Part shown: positions 45,631 through 58,000 of the stretch, piece after piece
Position numbering within the stretch: position 1 is the first letter of the stretch
Layout of the letters: each line of letters starts with the position of its first letter
Assembly: GCA_019915015.1 (NCBI GenBank)
Contig: JAHBBC010000002.1
Coordinates: forward strand, 2,418,001 to 2,482,000
DNA length: 64,000 nucleotides
Origin: Auriscalpium vulgare
Taxonomy: Eukaryota; Basidiomycota; Agaricomycetes; Russulales; Auriscalpiaceae
Direction of reading: 5' to 3'
Translations under genes and position numbers: made by a program
Notes under the pieces: model-generated
What the model was told of the DNA's origin: nothing
Database searches by the model: none
Seen by the model: the letters and a program-made list of their open reading frames with translations, nothing else

Positions 45631-48156
45631 AACACTGGGGAGTAGTTTAGTGCACTATGTCCCTACAGTTGTAACAAGTGGGTGGTGTCATAGGCAGATA
45701 GGATAGTGAAGTGCAAGTATAGGGCAGTATAGTGCACTCTAGTGCATATATCAGTACTATAGTGTCCTTGGATGCACTATAGTAGTAGCATGACTGTAAG
45801 GACCATTGTATTTTTGCACCAATATAATGGGCTTTGAAAATGTTATAAATAATGGTGTAGATGCACAGGTAGAACTGCTATATCGAGGTAATTTAGCAGA
45901 ATATATCTGGTTAACGGTAGAGAGCTGTAGGGCAATCACTGGCCAATGGATCCCATGGATTTATGTACTATAGTGAATCAATAATATATTACAGAAATGC
46001 TGGGATATATGCACCTTCTCTCCTTTCAAATGAGCTCTATAAATTCGGATAATCTTACAGCATGTGGCTTAGTAGAGTGCATATGTGACCTGAATTTACC
46101 AGAATACAGGGGGTCATTTCTGAGGAGTTGTGCAGTGCACACTGTATCGAATATTCATCTACTATAGTGATATTATACTCTTTAAAGTTTTCTTAAATTA
46201 TTATGGGATGACTGGACATTCATAAATCATGACAAAAAAGGTGAGCATATGTACTACACATGCCACTGCTGTCTGAATTTATCACAATATTTAAGACTAA
46301 TGGCAAGCCGCACCAATGCATATATACTTATACACTATAGTGTTATTTAGCTTGCTTCTATCCTCAAACTTTTTCAGCACTGAATAGCTCCTCAATACTT
46401 GGGGAAACAAATCCCTAGATATTCCAGAGCACTATTACACCATGCCCCTTCCATCCCTGAAAGTTTTGTGTCCTTGCATGCAATTGGTATATAGTACCAT
46501 ACTTCTGATCCTTTGATACAGCCTAAATGATCCATATGTCCCTGTCCCATCCATCCAAGCATATGTGTGAACTGAAATGATTATTTATTTTTCAATGAGC
46601 CATGATCCATGAAGCTTACTTGAGCACAAGCTCATCCTCTGTAAAAGAAATAGCCATTTATATTCATATGCCTGATCATAAACTGGATCACCCTGGGACA
46701 AGGATACCTCAGACATTACAGGCTGTATGAGAGTGGAAGTACAGCACTTTCTGCCAACTCTAGATAGAATTCCCATATTTTGAGCATTGGGTGGGGCATG
46801 GTCTGTGAATGCTCTATAATATCTGTGGATTATATTGACCAAGTACTGGAGAGCTATTGGACACATCATATGCTTTTGTGGCCAACCAATTAGATCACCA
46901 CTATAGTGCACAAATCTATATGCCTTGGTGTGGCTCACCAATGGCTTCAGATATTATGATAAATTCTGACAGCAGTGGCATGTGTAGTACATATGCTCAC
47001 CTTTTTTGTCATGATTTATGAATGCCCAGTCATCTCATAACAAATTAAGAAAGCTTTAAAGAGTATAACATCACTATAGTAGATGAATATCTGATACAGT
47101 GTGGACTGCACAACTCCTCAGAACTGACCCCCTATATTCTTGTAAATTCAGGTCACATATGCACTCTACTAAGCCATATGCTGTAATATTATCCGAATTT
47201 ATAGAGCTCATTTGAAAGGAGAGAAGGTGCATATATCCGAGCATTTCTGTAATATATTATTGATTCACTATAGTACATAAACCCATGAGATCCATTGGCC
47301 AGTGATTGCCCTACAGCTCTCTATCGTTAACCAGATATATTCTGCTAAATTACCTCTATATAGCAGTTCCACCTGTGCATCTACACCATTATTTATAACA
47401 TTTTCAAAGCCCATTATATTGGTGCAAAATACAATGGTCCTTACAGTCATGCTACTACTATAGTGTATCCAAGGACACTATAATACTAATATATGCACTA
47501 TACTGCACTATACTGCCCTATACTTGCACTTCACTATCCTGCCTGCCTATAACACCACCCACTTTACGATTCCTTCGAATCGTTTCTTATGTAATCTACA
47601 TACAGCATTTTTTTGACCCATGCAACGACTATCTCAGTCGCCTTTTTTGGAACTTCACTCCCACGCTTTGTTGACTGACGACTTTACCCCTCCTCCCTTT
47701 TGCTCCACACAATGTAAACAAATGATTGCCCAGATACACCATTTATTAGACCATGAAACAAATACATAAGTTGACAAACAGTGATATTGCAGGAAATAAG
47801 CAGCGCAGGACAACACAGGCGGAAATATGATGACATCACTCCGGGGTTTAAAATTACATTTAGAACCCGGAATGATGTCATCGCTCTCACAGCAACCACC
47901 TCAGGCTGCAACTGCACACACAATATAATGCCCTCCAGTGCTAACCATCGTTCAGTATCCCGGGCTATTCCCAGGGCCACCAGTTGTGTTGTAGTGTCGC
48001 TCAGTACTGTTTTTTCATGTATATTTTTGATTATGTAACCAGAAACCCAGAAGTGAGACATTGGAGCGGAATCGTACCGCCGCGCTACGTGTCGGCCCAC
48101 TCCCAGCAAGTGTTACAACTGTAGGGACATAGTGAATAAACTAAGCCCCACAGCCC
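45631..48156. mobile_element. Foldback TIR element (2.5 kb) in the accessory gene
   Basis: The tips GGGGAGTAGTTTAG and (inverted) GGGGCTTAGTTTATT are followed on both sides by ACTATGTCCCTACAGTTG. The arms are very long: about 45640-46330 pairs with 46930-47570 plus the tip 48112-48156. Possible duplication GGCGCGCC (45623-45630) and GGCGCGCG (48157-48164), uncertain in this GC-rich repeat. No protein. The right arm carries 541 bp (47571-48111) with no partner in the left arm, probably a later insertion. Confidence 0.75.
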
Positions 48157-48299
48157 GGCGCGCGCGCCGGCCACAGGTGTGTTGGAGTCGGGCACGCTGG
48201 AGTCAAGTGCGCTGGAGTCAAGTGCGCTGGAGGCGAGCGCTTCTGCCGCAGGCGTGCCGGACGCAGGCGCGGTGGAGTCGGGCGCGGTGCAGGCGCCAG

Positions 48300-48690
48300 C
48301 CGCAGGCGTGCTTGGGCGCGGTGGAGGCGCGAGCACCGGCCACAGGCGTGTTGGATGCGCGCGCGCTGGAGTCGGGTGCGCTGGAGGCGAGCGCACCTGC
48401 CCCAGGCGTGTTGGATGCGGCCGCGGTGTAGTCGGGCGCGCTCGAGTCGGGCGCGGTGGAGGCGAGCGCACCTCCCACAGGCGTGTTGGACACGCGCGCG
48501 CTGGAGTCGGGTGCGCTGGAGGCGAGCGCACCTGCCGCAGGCGTGTTGGATGCGGGCGCGGTGGAGTCGGGCGCGGTGGAGGCGAGTGCACCTGCCGCAG
48601 GCGTGTTGGATGCGGGCGCGCTGGAGTCGGGCGCGCTGGAGGCGAGCGCACCTGCCCCAGGCGTGTTGGACGCTTGCGTGCTGGAGTCGG
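48300..48690. repeat. 60-bp coding tandem repeat
   Basis: Five to six units in 60-bp register (GCGTGTTGGATGCGGGCGCG...). On the minus strand each encodes about 20 aa rich in Ala, Ser, Thr and Pro within the accessory protein. Confidence 0.85.
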
Positions 48691-50497
48691 GTGCGGTGCA
48701 TGAGGGCGCAGCGGAGGATGGTGCAGTGGAGGAAGTTGCAATGGAGAGGGCAGCAGAGGGATGGGCGCCGAAGTCGTCCTCGAGGGGGTGGTCTGACTCT
48801 TCGTTGCTGCTGTTGGAGGCGCTGTCAGACTCAGAGGCGCGTTTGCCAGTTGCTGCTGTGCTGGCACCTGCGGGCCGGTCCGGGAGATCGCCTTGGTCCA
48901 GATTCGTCAGCACACGACCAACGAGCGCATGAAGGCTTCAAACTTACGAAACACGGCCTGCGCAAATCCTATCAGCGAGTTGGCTGCTGTATCGTACCCA
49001 GCGCGGTCGTATTCCGGCCAGATCATGTTGACCAGGCCACGCAACTCCCCCGAGTGAACGCTGCAAGACAGTCAAATTTCAATGTTGCAGTCACGGTTAA
49101 GGTGCGTACACAGCCTCTCACCTCAACACGTCGACTTCGCCGCCCTTCGATGGCATAGGGCCGGCCATCATCAATGTCGCAGCGACACCGAACCGGGACG
49201 AAACCATATCGACCATTGGCTGCAGGATGGAAAACGCAGAATTGAGGGCCCTGCAGCGAGGTGAGTGTTGATTGCGCTGTACGGGTGTGCTATAGCTTAC
49301 CATTCTTTCTGCTCGCGGGTCCTCGGCGCGTCAATGTAAGCCCTCTGGTAGTCGGCCATCGCCTTCTCGTAGCGGGTGTCGATGACTTGCTTGACGGTCG
49401 CCTGCACAGTCTCATTCTGCCGGTCGAAGATGCGCTTCACCAGTCGATTTCGGACTTCAACCGCCTTGGGAAGCCCCTTAGCGCCCTGCCCGGCCAAGGC
49501 GACAGCCGTCGCCCACTCCTTTGCGTACTCGGGCTCGATCAACTCCGCATACATTTCTGCGAAGACATGCAGGATGTTCTCATGGCGCGGCTGCTTGATA
49601 ACGCCCTGCACGAGCTCAAGGAACGTTTCCTCGTGCGACGCGACCGACGGCGCCGGTAGGTTTCCTAATTTCTTCGAGTTATACTGATACCATCCCGAGA
49701 TGCGCTGTGAAATGGTCAACGCCGTGTTATGCTTGTGGTGAAGTCCCACACACCTTATAAACTACCTTGCGCACAGACAGGCGCTGCTGAGACTCCTCCT
49801 CCGTCTCGCCTTTGTGGTCGGAGATCTCGTCGAGGAGGGAGATGTCGGGGTCAGGGCTGTCTTCCTCGAGGTCGCCGTCGATGGCCTTTTCATACTTATA
49901 CCTCAGGATCCACAGCCTGGTGAGTGAATTATAAAATTTTGCGACCTTCAGCTTATCGCCTTCAACCTTCCTATAGCCGTCCATGTGGCAAACGAGGAAG
50001 GCGAGTTTTGTTCCCTGCACCCAGGACGTACGACCGCGCGGTTTTCCTGTGCTCGCTCGGGGCATGGCGGGGTCGATAGGGTTGTGAAAGTGGTGGGGAG
50101 AGGCAGCGTATTTCTTTTTCGCTGGCTCTGGTAGAGGGTTTGTCCGCGGTCAAGGCGCTTGGTTGGGCCCCGACCGCCGGCTGTCTCGAGGGCCAACCAT
50201 CTATTTACAGTTGTGCATACTCGACTTCCCAATTATGATATGGGGTTCATTCTTGCCACTCGAGATACTTCCTCCCGTGTCAATCCATAGCAGCCGAAAT
50301 GATCGGCCATACTCAACTCGTTCTCACGCGAGTCATTCAGCATGGAATATATAGCCGGGAATCCGTTACCGATAGAACTGTACGTGTATATATGCGAGCG
50401 CGCCACCGACGTATCGTACAAAGGGGATATCATATGAGGAGACGATGCGATGAGGATGAGGATGCGAACGATCTGTGTTGGACGATGCCGGGTATCA

Positions 50498-51735
50498 CTA
50501 AACTTTCTTAGGATACGCGCGCTGAACGAATCGAAGAAGCAACAGATAATGGTCACGGTTCTCGACATCGAAGTTGTTCCGCTCGAGCGCCTTCTGGATG
50601 TCACCCAGAGAGGCGCTATGGGCGGCGGTATTGCCGCCTTTCCGGGACAGGCTTGGTTCAACGGCAAGACGAAGGGCCCCGGCGAGCTCCTTTGCATTGA
50701 AAGAGGTGAATGGGTCGCTCCGGGTAATGGTCTCCACGTCGGAGACGAGGGTGGGGACGGGCGTCCTCTTCTCTGGCTTGGTCAGCCCACGAAACTTCCA
50801 GTAGGCGTCCTCGCTGATGTTTACGAGGTGACGAATGGAGAGAAAGTCAATTGCCCGCTGAAGGGCGCCGATGTCGGCCTCAAGGCTCTCAATGCGAAGG
50901 TCTTTGCGCTGGACTGTGTCGGTCAGCGCGGAGGCATGCGATCCTAGGTCGGCATTGATTGCTTGGTACTATTTTGTACGGTCAGACGCCGATCGGGTTG
51001 AGTGGGAAGGGCGCTCACTGTGTCCCTCTGTTCGATGTTACGCCCTTCTAGACCGGCGTTAAGCTCTTGGAGAGCGACGACGGCCTTTTCCAGCCGGTCC
51101 ATCCTGGAGACGACAGTCTCTTCCAGCCGGTCAACCCGGGCGTTGTTGGTTTCCACATACTGTTGCTGGAAGGATGCGACAGTTCCTACGATTGTCACTG
51201 AGTGAAGGGTAGGGTAAGCTATCGATCCAATATTGCAGGGCGAAGCGGACTCACAGTGATCCATCCCTTCGTCCTCCTCGCCATCGCTGCTCTCTACCTC
51301 ATCCTCATCGCCACCCTGGGCGTCAGGTGGACCATTGGGCCAAGCTAGTTCGCTAAGTTCAAACTGCGCATCCATAGCCGCCCACAGCGCACCGTCCTTT
51401 GCGGACCATTTTGCGGCCAGGCGGAGCATTGCCTTTGATGTTATCTGAGACACGATAGGATTAGATGGATGAGCAATTATATGCACTATGTACGAACGGT
51501 CTTTGTCTCGGATAGTCATGGCCCTGGCTTTGACTTCCGGCATCTGGGGGAGGCCCAGAGTTGTGGCCACCCACTGGCGTACGGCATACTGGGTATACCG
51601 GTGAGTTGTCGTCATATCTGCGTCGGGCGGCACCCAGATATCGAAGAAAGCAGGTTGGCAATTGACGCGGACTTTGATGGGCAAGCTACCAACGGCTGGC
51701 TGGATGAGTTGATTGACAAAGTCGAAGGGAGCCAT
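50498..51735 (-). CDS. Coiled-coil protein of unknown function, KDZ-B cargo
   Basis: ATG at 51735 (MAPFDFVNQLIQPAVG). The N-terminal 130 residues contain IWVPPDADMTTTHRYTQYAV and ALWAAMDAQFELSELAWP. An acidic stretch (EDEVESSDGEEDEG) precedes a heptad-like coiled coil (VDRLEETVVSRMDRLEKAVV, LQELNAGLEGR). An intron of 50 bp (GTGAGC...AATAG) joins EQRDT to YQAINADLGSHAS. The rest reads DLRIESLEADIGALQRAIDF, SDPFTSFNAKELAGALRLAV and ENRDHYLLLLRFVQRAY, ending at 50498. I recognise no family. It is absent from KDZ-A. The frame looks intact, so it may still be expressed. Confidence 0.65.
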
Positions 51736-53262
51736 GGTGCGGATGCCTACCTAGAGGGCCAGTCTTATAAGAATCAGCGTTGTGTTGGCGGCGTAACAGG
51801 ACGTGTCGAGGATGCAGAATCACAGCGTCGTGTGTCGGCCTTGGGCGTCCAAGCGTGTGACTTAGGGGAGCACACCTGCACGTGATTAATTTCTATCCGG
51901 TGCAGCGAGCACCGTTGGTGCGATGCCTGCGGGATATGGAACAACTCAAGGGTTCCCCATGACCCTGCTCATCGATCTGATCATAAGAAGTGTGAGGAGG
52001 CCACGCCTGGGCTCTGTCCCGGTGGGCATCTGCCCACCTCGTGCTATAGCTCCCGGTCTTCGAACAGGCCGTTCTTGCTCTTCATGGCCCAACGTAGCAT
52101 CTCCCATGCGCTAGCAAGCCCCCACTTCGTCCTGTATGGGGCGTGGACATAAGTATACGGCAGGAGAAGGGAGGCCTTGCGACAAAGTGCGGCGATAACA
52201 TACACACACCTTCCCCTCGAGCAACCCTCGAGGCTGAGCGAGCCACGGCCGCCAACTCCGCCGCCTAGCAGCCCGCGGCATGAGGTGAAGCAGATCGACC
52301 CCAAGGAAGCTGCGGAGAAGATGCGCACATTGCGCGCTCACCGTTTCATTCATTCAATCGTGCTTGCTGACTCCAGAGTCCAGAGCACGCGGTACCAGAT
52401 CTACACGTTGGATGATGTCCCCGGGCATCATGACCCCAAGCTCAAGGATAGGATGAAGTCCGTCTCGAAAGTCGAAGGAGTAAAATGGGGATGTGTAAGC
52501 GGGGGCAGCGGAGGAAGCAGTATTCGAGCATCCGAGTCAGCCTGATCGTTGGAGTAGAGGACTCTGAGGATGGGGCACACCTGCGCTGTATACATACATC
52601 CCATGAATTCACGACCACCTGCGTGCATCATCGCATTTGCGATGATCAGTTGCTCTGTTTTGTTTTTGGAATTTGACCGAGTGCGTAAAACTTGTACTTA
52701 CATGCAAAACAAAGTCGAAAGTTCTCGGCATCTCAACAACGGTGCACCTTTGACATTTGATTGAGCTTTGCACAGAAATCCTGCCAGATGACTGAGTAAA
52801 GCATGCAAGGACAGAGACACGCCGCAGTGACCCAGAAGACGATGTGCATCCATCCCAATCAGAGGATTGCCAGAGGATATTTGGCAAGATCGAGACCGGC
52901 GGCTCCGAGCTTGAGCGCTCAACGAGTTCAATTCGCCGCATCTCCGAGCCACCGCGCCCACAACCACACGGCCACACCCACCCTCTTTTGTCACCATCTT
53001 TTGTACCTGCGATATTTAATCCCATCTTTCCTTTGTTATATCCGGATTCCCTTCACCCCGCGCGCCCTCTACGGACCCAAAAGTACGCGCCTGGAGGTGC
53101 TTGCACGCCTCAGCACTTGGTGCAGCGAGCCGGACACGGCACCACCCAAGTGCTGGGGCGAATAACACGCCCTCCATTCTCTTTCTGTCAGAACCACCCC
53201 TTGCTTATGCATGCCTTGGCTTCAGGCCGCGTCGACAGGTCGCGTCAACTCACTGCACGGCG
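51736..53262. other. Divergent intergenic region with one doubtful ORF
   Basis: Separates the coiled-coil gene (-) from the TET/JBP gene (+). A plus-strand frame at 52177-52545 includes RHEVKQIDPKEAAEKMRTL and has protein-like composition, but no start context, intron or family supports it. An AT-rich GATATTTAAT at 53011 could be a core promoter for the TET/JBP gene. Confidence 0.3.
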
Positions 53263-54990
53263 ATGAAAACGGTGAGCCAGTTGACACGTCTCCACGGGAA
53301 CAGACGCTGACGCGGTTTTTGCAGACGCGTTCCAAACGTGTTTACAACCCCTTTTACAGCCCCTCCGAGCTCACCCGATGGCACTTGGATGGCGTGTCCG
53401 AGGCCGTTCCCATTGCCGCAGACTGCGAGATGCCACGGCTTGTGCAGGCTGCCTTGGAGCACGCAGATCTCGCGGAGGAAGGCCTCGACGCGCCCGCGCA
53501 TGATCCATACCCCGAGCACCTCGCCTCTCTTCTTCCTTCATGGGTCGAGGAAGTCATTGTCCTGGGGCCAAGCATGGCAGACTCCGCGCCGGACAGCGCG
53601 CCACCTCCTCAGGTGCACGCGTCGGAGCAACACGAACCAATGGCCCTGGGGCACAAGGAGATCACTCGCCTCCACAACAAGCTGCGTAGGTCGCGCAAGC
53701 GTGAAAAGGTGTTGCAGGAGGGGCGCATGCCCAGGTACAAAGTCCGCGGAGGCGTCGCAAAGAAGCACACGCACCCTGCCCCCGAATACGTCGCCATGGC
53801 CGCGGACGCACTCAAGTATGCTCAAGGGGCGTGGGTTGGCCTACCGGGGGCCTCGCACGGACTCTCGCAGGGCATGCAAACATCGGAAGAGCTGCAAAAG
53901 CGCGGGATGCGCTTGATCAAATGGGATGGAAGGTGAGCATCGGACTTCCTCGCATGTGGGGAGCTCTGACCTGGGTATGCAGGAGGCACATTGCGTTCGT
54001 GGATTCCGAAGGCCGCATCCTCGCCGTTCTCGCTGGTCATCCCCACGGCGATGACGATGGCTGGGACAAAACGAGACGAGGCGCGTACGCCGCACTCGAC
54101 GCTGCACGCGGCCAACTGGAATTCCAGGGGGATGGCAAGGACCGCCGTCGAGGGAAATTCCCGTCCATTCATACGGGCATCTCATACGGTCGCGGCCACA
54201 CCGTGCGTAGCATCAGTTTTACGTCCCACCGCCTTTCTGACACGATGCGCAGGAGCCCAAGGAGCTCAATTTGGGCAAAAACAAGGAGGTCGTGTATTGC
54301 TTGAAGAGGAACTGCCATGTCCGCCGCATCATAGGATTCGGAAGCAGTGCGTGGCCCCTTGTGGAACCAAGATATTTTCTGACAGGCTTTGTAGGCGTCG
54401 TCGCATTGAATTCCCCAAAACTATATCGCAAATACGAACACATGGTCGACCGCCTTCTGGAGCACCATGAAGGCCTATCCCTCCCTCACGATAACAGCAT
54501 CTTCGCCACCACAACGTTCAACTTCGGACCCCACGCGACTACGAAGGCCCACGTCGATAGTGCCAATCTTGCCCACGGCTGGTGCACGATCACCCCCCTG
54601 GGGGAATTCGACCACAAGCGGGGCGGCCACCTTGTTCTCTGGCAGATGGGTGTCATCATTGAATTCCCCTCAGGATCCACAGCCGCGATCCCCTCGGGCA
54701 GCGTACCGCACGGCAATACCGATATCCAGGACGGCGAGACTAGGGCGTGCATCACACAGTACACATCCGGCGCGCTGTTTCGTTACGTTGAGTATGGTTT
54801 TCGCAGCCAGAAGGCCTTCGAGAAGGAGGCCGCCAAGGGTTTCGCAGAGGTGTACTCCCAGAGGTCTCAGCGCGCGACGGATGCCATGGGCCTCTTCTCC
54901 CATCTTTCGGCGCTCGAGGCCGATGTGCGGGAGGTCTTTGGGCTAGGGCCGTCAGACGCAGAGAAGGGCGGGCATCAGCAGATAGGCTAG
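53263..54990 (+). CDS. TET/JBP-family 2-oxoglutarate/Fe(II) dioxygenase
   Basis: Members oxidise methylated or plain pyrimidine bases in DNA; Agaricomycetes have expanded sets linked to KDZ transposons (known from comparative genomics, Iyer and colleagues 2014). ATG at 53263: MKT, a 53-bp intron (GTGAGC...TTTGCAG with branch GCTGAC), then TRSKRVYNPFYSPSELTRW. A basic linker (RLHNKLRRSRKREKVLQ) precedes the domain. Two more short introns (about 53932-53982 and 54203-54252) give RHIAFVDSEGRILAVLAG, RRGKFPSIHTGISYGRGH and the catalytic core: AHVDSANLAHGW (HxD iron ligands, about 54550), GGHLVLWQMGVIIEFPSGS, VPHGN (distal His, about 54709), GETRACITQY (Arg for 2-oxoglutarate, about 54745), then LFRYVEYGFR. 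Stop at 54990. All expected ligand residues are present and no stop or frameshift is seen, so the enzyme may be active. The transposase gene follows 108 bp downstream. Confidence 0.9.
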
Positions 54991-55098
54991 TATAGTACAA
55001 TACAACACATGTTGAACAAAGCGCATGCGCTCACGTGACCGCCTCTGACTTGTCAACAACGCGGCTGTGGCTGCACCAGGGCTGCACGGTGCGCATCC

Positions 55099-58000
55099 AT
55101 GACACGCCCCAAGGCCAACCCACGGCAATCCACCTTCTTCGAGAAAACCCCTACTGCTGTCAATCGCTCTCTTGTTCTCACTGCATCTGAAGACGGACGG
55201 CGACTTGTCGAGAGGCGGACGCCGGTTGCACCGACTCGCCCACTTCTGCAACCCGTCACTCCAGCCCCATCCCCGCCGCGCAACGACCTCTGGGATGGCA
55301 ACGGGCGCACCGATTTGACAGTCGAACCAGACGGGCTTCTGGCGTTGGATGAAGATGGCGAGGTCATTCCCATTACGCCGGTTGACGTAGCCTTGGGACG
55401 CACTCGCCGATGGCTGTCTTCGGTGAGTTCATACCATCCTGTTCTCTTTTGCTACTTACACGGCACGTTCTAGGATCTGCCCCTTCTCTCCTGGATAATG
55501 CACCACGACGAATATCTGGACGGCCTGCTGTTGTTGGAGGGTCGCGGGCAATATGCGCAAGACTCGACATGCCGATCATGCAGGGAGAGGCCTGCCACCA
55601 TCCGCTGTCGAGATTGTGCGGGATTCGAGTTATTCTGCGCTGAGTGCACGGTCGCGTTCCATGTGCGCTGCCCTTTTCATTGGACGGAGGTGCGTCACGG
55701 CACTTTGTTTCTTACAGCACACGACTCACAGCCACTGGCAGAGATGGAACGGTACATTCTTCGAACGGTCGCCACTCTCCTCCCTCGGCCTGCGCCTGCA
55801 ACTGTGCCACACCCCCGGTATGAAATGCGGCAGCCTCAGCCCCGCCCGCGACGACTTTGTTGTCCTGCATACGAACGGTGTACATAAAGTCAAAGTCGAT
55901 TACTGCGGATGCGGCTTGTCCACCGGCCTCGAGCGAAGGCAACAGTTCATGCGCTCCGGGCTCTGGCCTGCCACCGTCGTGGATCCCCAGACGGCCGCGA
56001 CCTTTGCGTGCCTGGACACCTTTCAGCAGCTGTCACTGCAGGGCAAACTGTCCGGCTACGACTTCTACAAGTCGCTGGAGATTCTGACGGACGGGTCTGG
56101 TTTGAGCGTGCCACCGGTGAGCTCTGCTTGGTTAGCTTGCCTCTCAGTATGCTCACGACGCGCCCAGGACCGTTTGACGGCTTTCATGACGATGGCGCGT
56201 GAGTGGCGGCATATCAAAATGATGAAACGGGCGGGAAGGGGTCACGATCCAGCGGGCGTTGTGGGGACAGGCCCTGGTGAATTGGCAGTGACGTGTCCTG
56301 CATGCCCCATGCCGGACGTCAACCTACCAGAAGGATGGGAGGCCGCACCGCCAAATCGAAGGTGCGTAGCAGCAGCATCCCGCCCGACGCTAGCTGATGT
56401 TTCCAATAGCTGGCTTTACAGGCTCATGGTCGCAGTCGATGCAAATTTCCGGCTCAAGAATCGACTGCGATCATCCAGCACCAGAGACCCCGGCCTGGGA
56501 ACAGGCAAGGCATATTTCGTTTCGGATGAAGAATATGAGACCCACCTGGCGAAATTTCGGGACCAAGATGTGGTGAGCAGGGTCTGCTGCCGGGACCCGT
56601 ACATACGCTGATTATTTGTACCATGACAGATGTCGGGGTGCTCGCGATTCTCGGCGGTAGCGGCCGCAAACCTCAAGAGTAGCAAGGGGTTGAGGGCGAC
56701 GGGCGTTGGAGGGGTGTGCTGCGCGAGGCACGGATTCTGGCGGCCTTTGGGGCTCGCAGACTTGCAGAAAGGAGAACGGTGCGTGCTACGTTGACTCGGC
56801 GTTGATCATGCTTGCTGACCCAACTTCCTGGTTGTAGGTATTGCAACATGGACTTTGTATTTCTCAGCAGCATTTCGAGCGCCGCGAACCGCGCACTCCT
56901 CGTTTCCTACGACATCGCGTGCCAATGGTCGAAGAACCTGAGGACGCGCGTCGCCGATACTAGGTTCACCCTCCCCGAATTCATCCACTTCATGGTGCCG
57001 AAGTTCCACATATTTGCCCACAAGGAGGAATGTCAAGACGACTTTTCGTCACACAAGGAACAGGGCGCCGGTCAAACCAATGGAGAGAGTGTCGAGCGCG
57101 GCTGGTCGGTTGTCAACGGGGCTGCCCCGAGCACGAAGGAAATGGGCCCCGGCGGACGGCACGACACACTCGACGACCAGTGCGGCCAGTCAAACTGGCG
57201 TCGCTTTACCGGGCTTCGTACGTTTTTATCACCGCTCACATTGTCTGTTTCGCGCTCACAGACCTACAGTACAGCTCCTACGACGACAGTTACAGGTGGC
57301 AATCCAACGCTCGGAGGAGCATGGCGATATATATGCGGAATTCACGGACAGTCTGCAAGCTCAGCACCCGGACGTCCTGGGTGAATGGCAAGGTACCATC
57401 GAGTCCTGGGAGGCAGATCCCAGCGGCAAGAGCAACCCTTATCGAAAGCCAACGTCAGGTGCGTGCACATAGCTGATGCGCTGGCATCCAATCCGCTGAC
57501 AAGCCTTTAGACCTCACAGTGGACGATGTCCGATTGGAACTCTCGCGGGACGAACATGCGGCGGTTCGTTTGGACAGCAACACGACTTCAGAGCCCGCCG
57601 TGGGCACCTTCTTATTGCAGGGTCTGCGTATTGAAGCCGCGCAGTAAGCTACCCTGACGCGTTTCCCCCACCTTGCGCTCAACATTCTCTTGCAGGCTGA
57701 AGCTACGGCTTGACCGTCAGAGCGATACCACGGCGAACCAAGCGACGCTACTACTGGACGCGAGAACAGCTATCTTACGGCAAATTCGCCGCTTTCGTTT
57801 GGATCAAGAACTACACATGCCATTTGTCACGCCGCAAATCGATGCAGCTGAGTCTGCATCTAGCCTTTCCAGCGAGCAGCCCGAGCGCATCAAATTGTAC
57901 CTTCCCTCCGACTTCACAGCAGCACAGCGTGACGAGCTTTGCAGCCCGACGATCGTCTCTACGGAGTCAAAGCTTCGATATGCTGGCATGTGCGACGCCC

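Larger units (their letters stand above)
44552..50065 (-). pseudogene. KDZ-B accessory gene, split by a foldback element
   Basis: Homologue of the KDZ-A gene 22044-25283. The ATG at 50065 gives MPRASTGKPRGRTSWVQG and KFYNSLTRLWILRYKYEK. Later exons encode RISGWYQYNSKKLGNLP, ELVQGVIKQPRHENILHVF, VAATLMMAGPMPSKGGEV (matches the GPMPEAGG block of KDZ-A), LVNMIWPEYDRAGYD and SLIGFAQAVFRK. A Ser/Ala/Pro-rich middle is built of 20-aa repeats (48300-48700) and is interrupted by the element 45631-48156. Downstream of it come more low-complexity sequence, then FREAYQSMASHNFGEEWHTL, ETSWWRWWVSLQPAE and GLLSVVAALTWWG, ending in a basic tail GRPGKRRK at 44552. Without removal of the inserted element the two halves cannot form one protein. 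Confidence 0.75.

Noticed and set aside
48132..49158. Long plus-strand Arg/Ala/Trp-rich frames
   Set aside because: By-products of the 60-bp repeat, which is coding on the minus strand.
52177..52545. Extra gene upstream of TET/JBP
   Set aside because: Only one open frame with no splice signals, start context or recognisable family; kept as a note in the intergenic entry.
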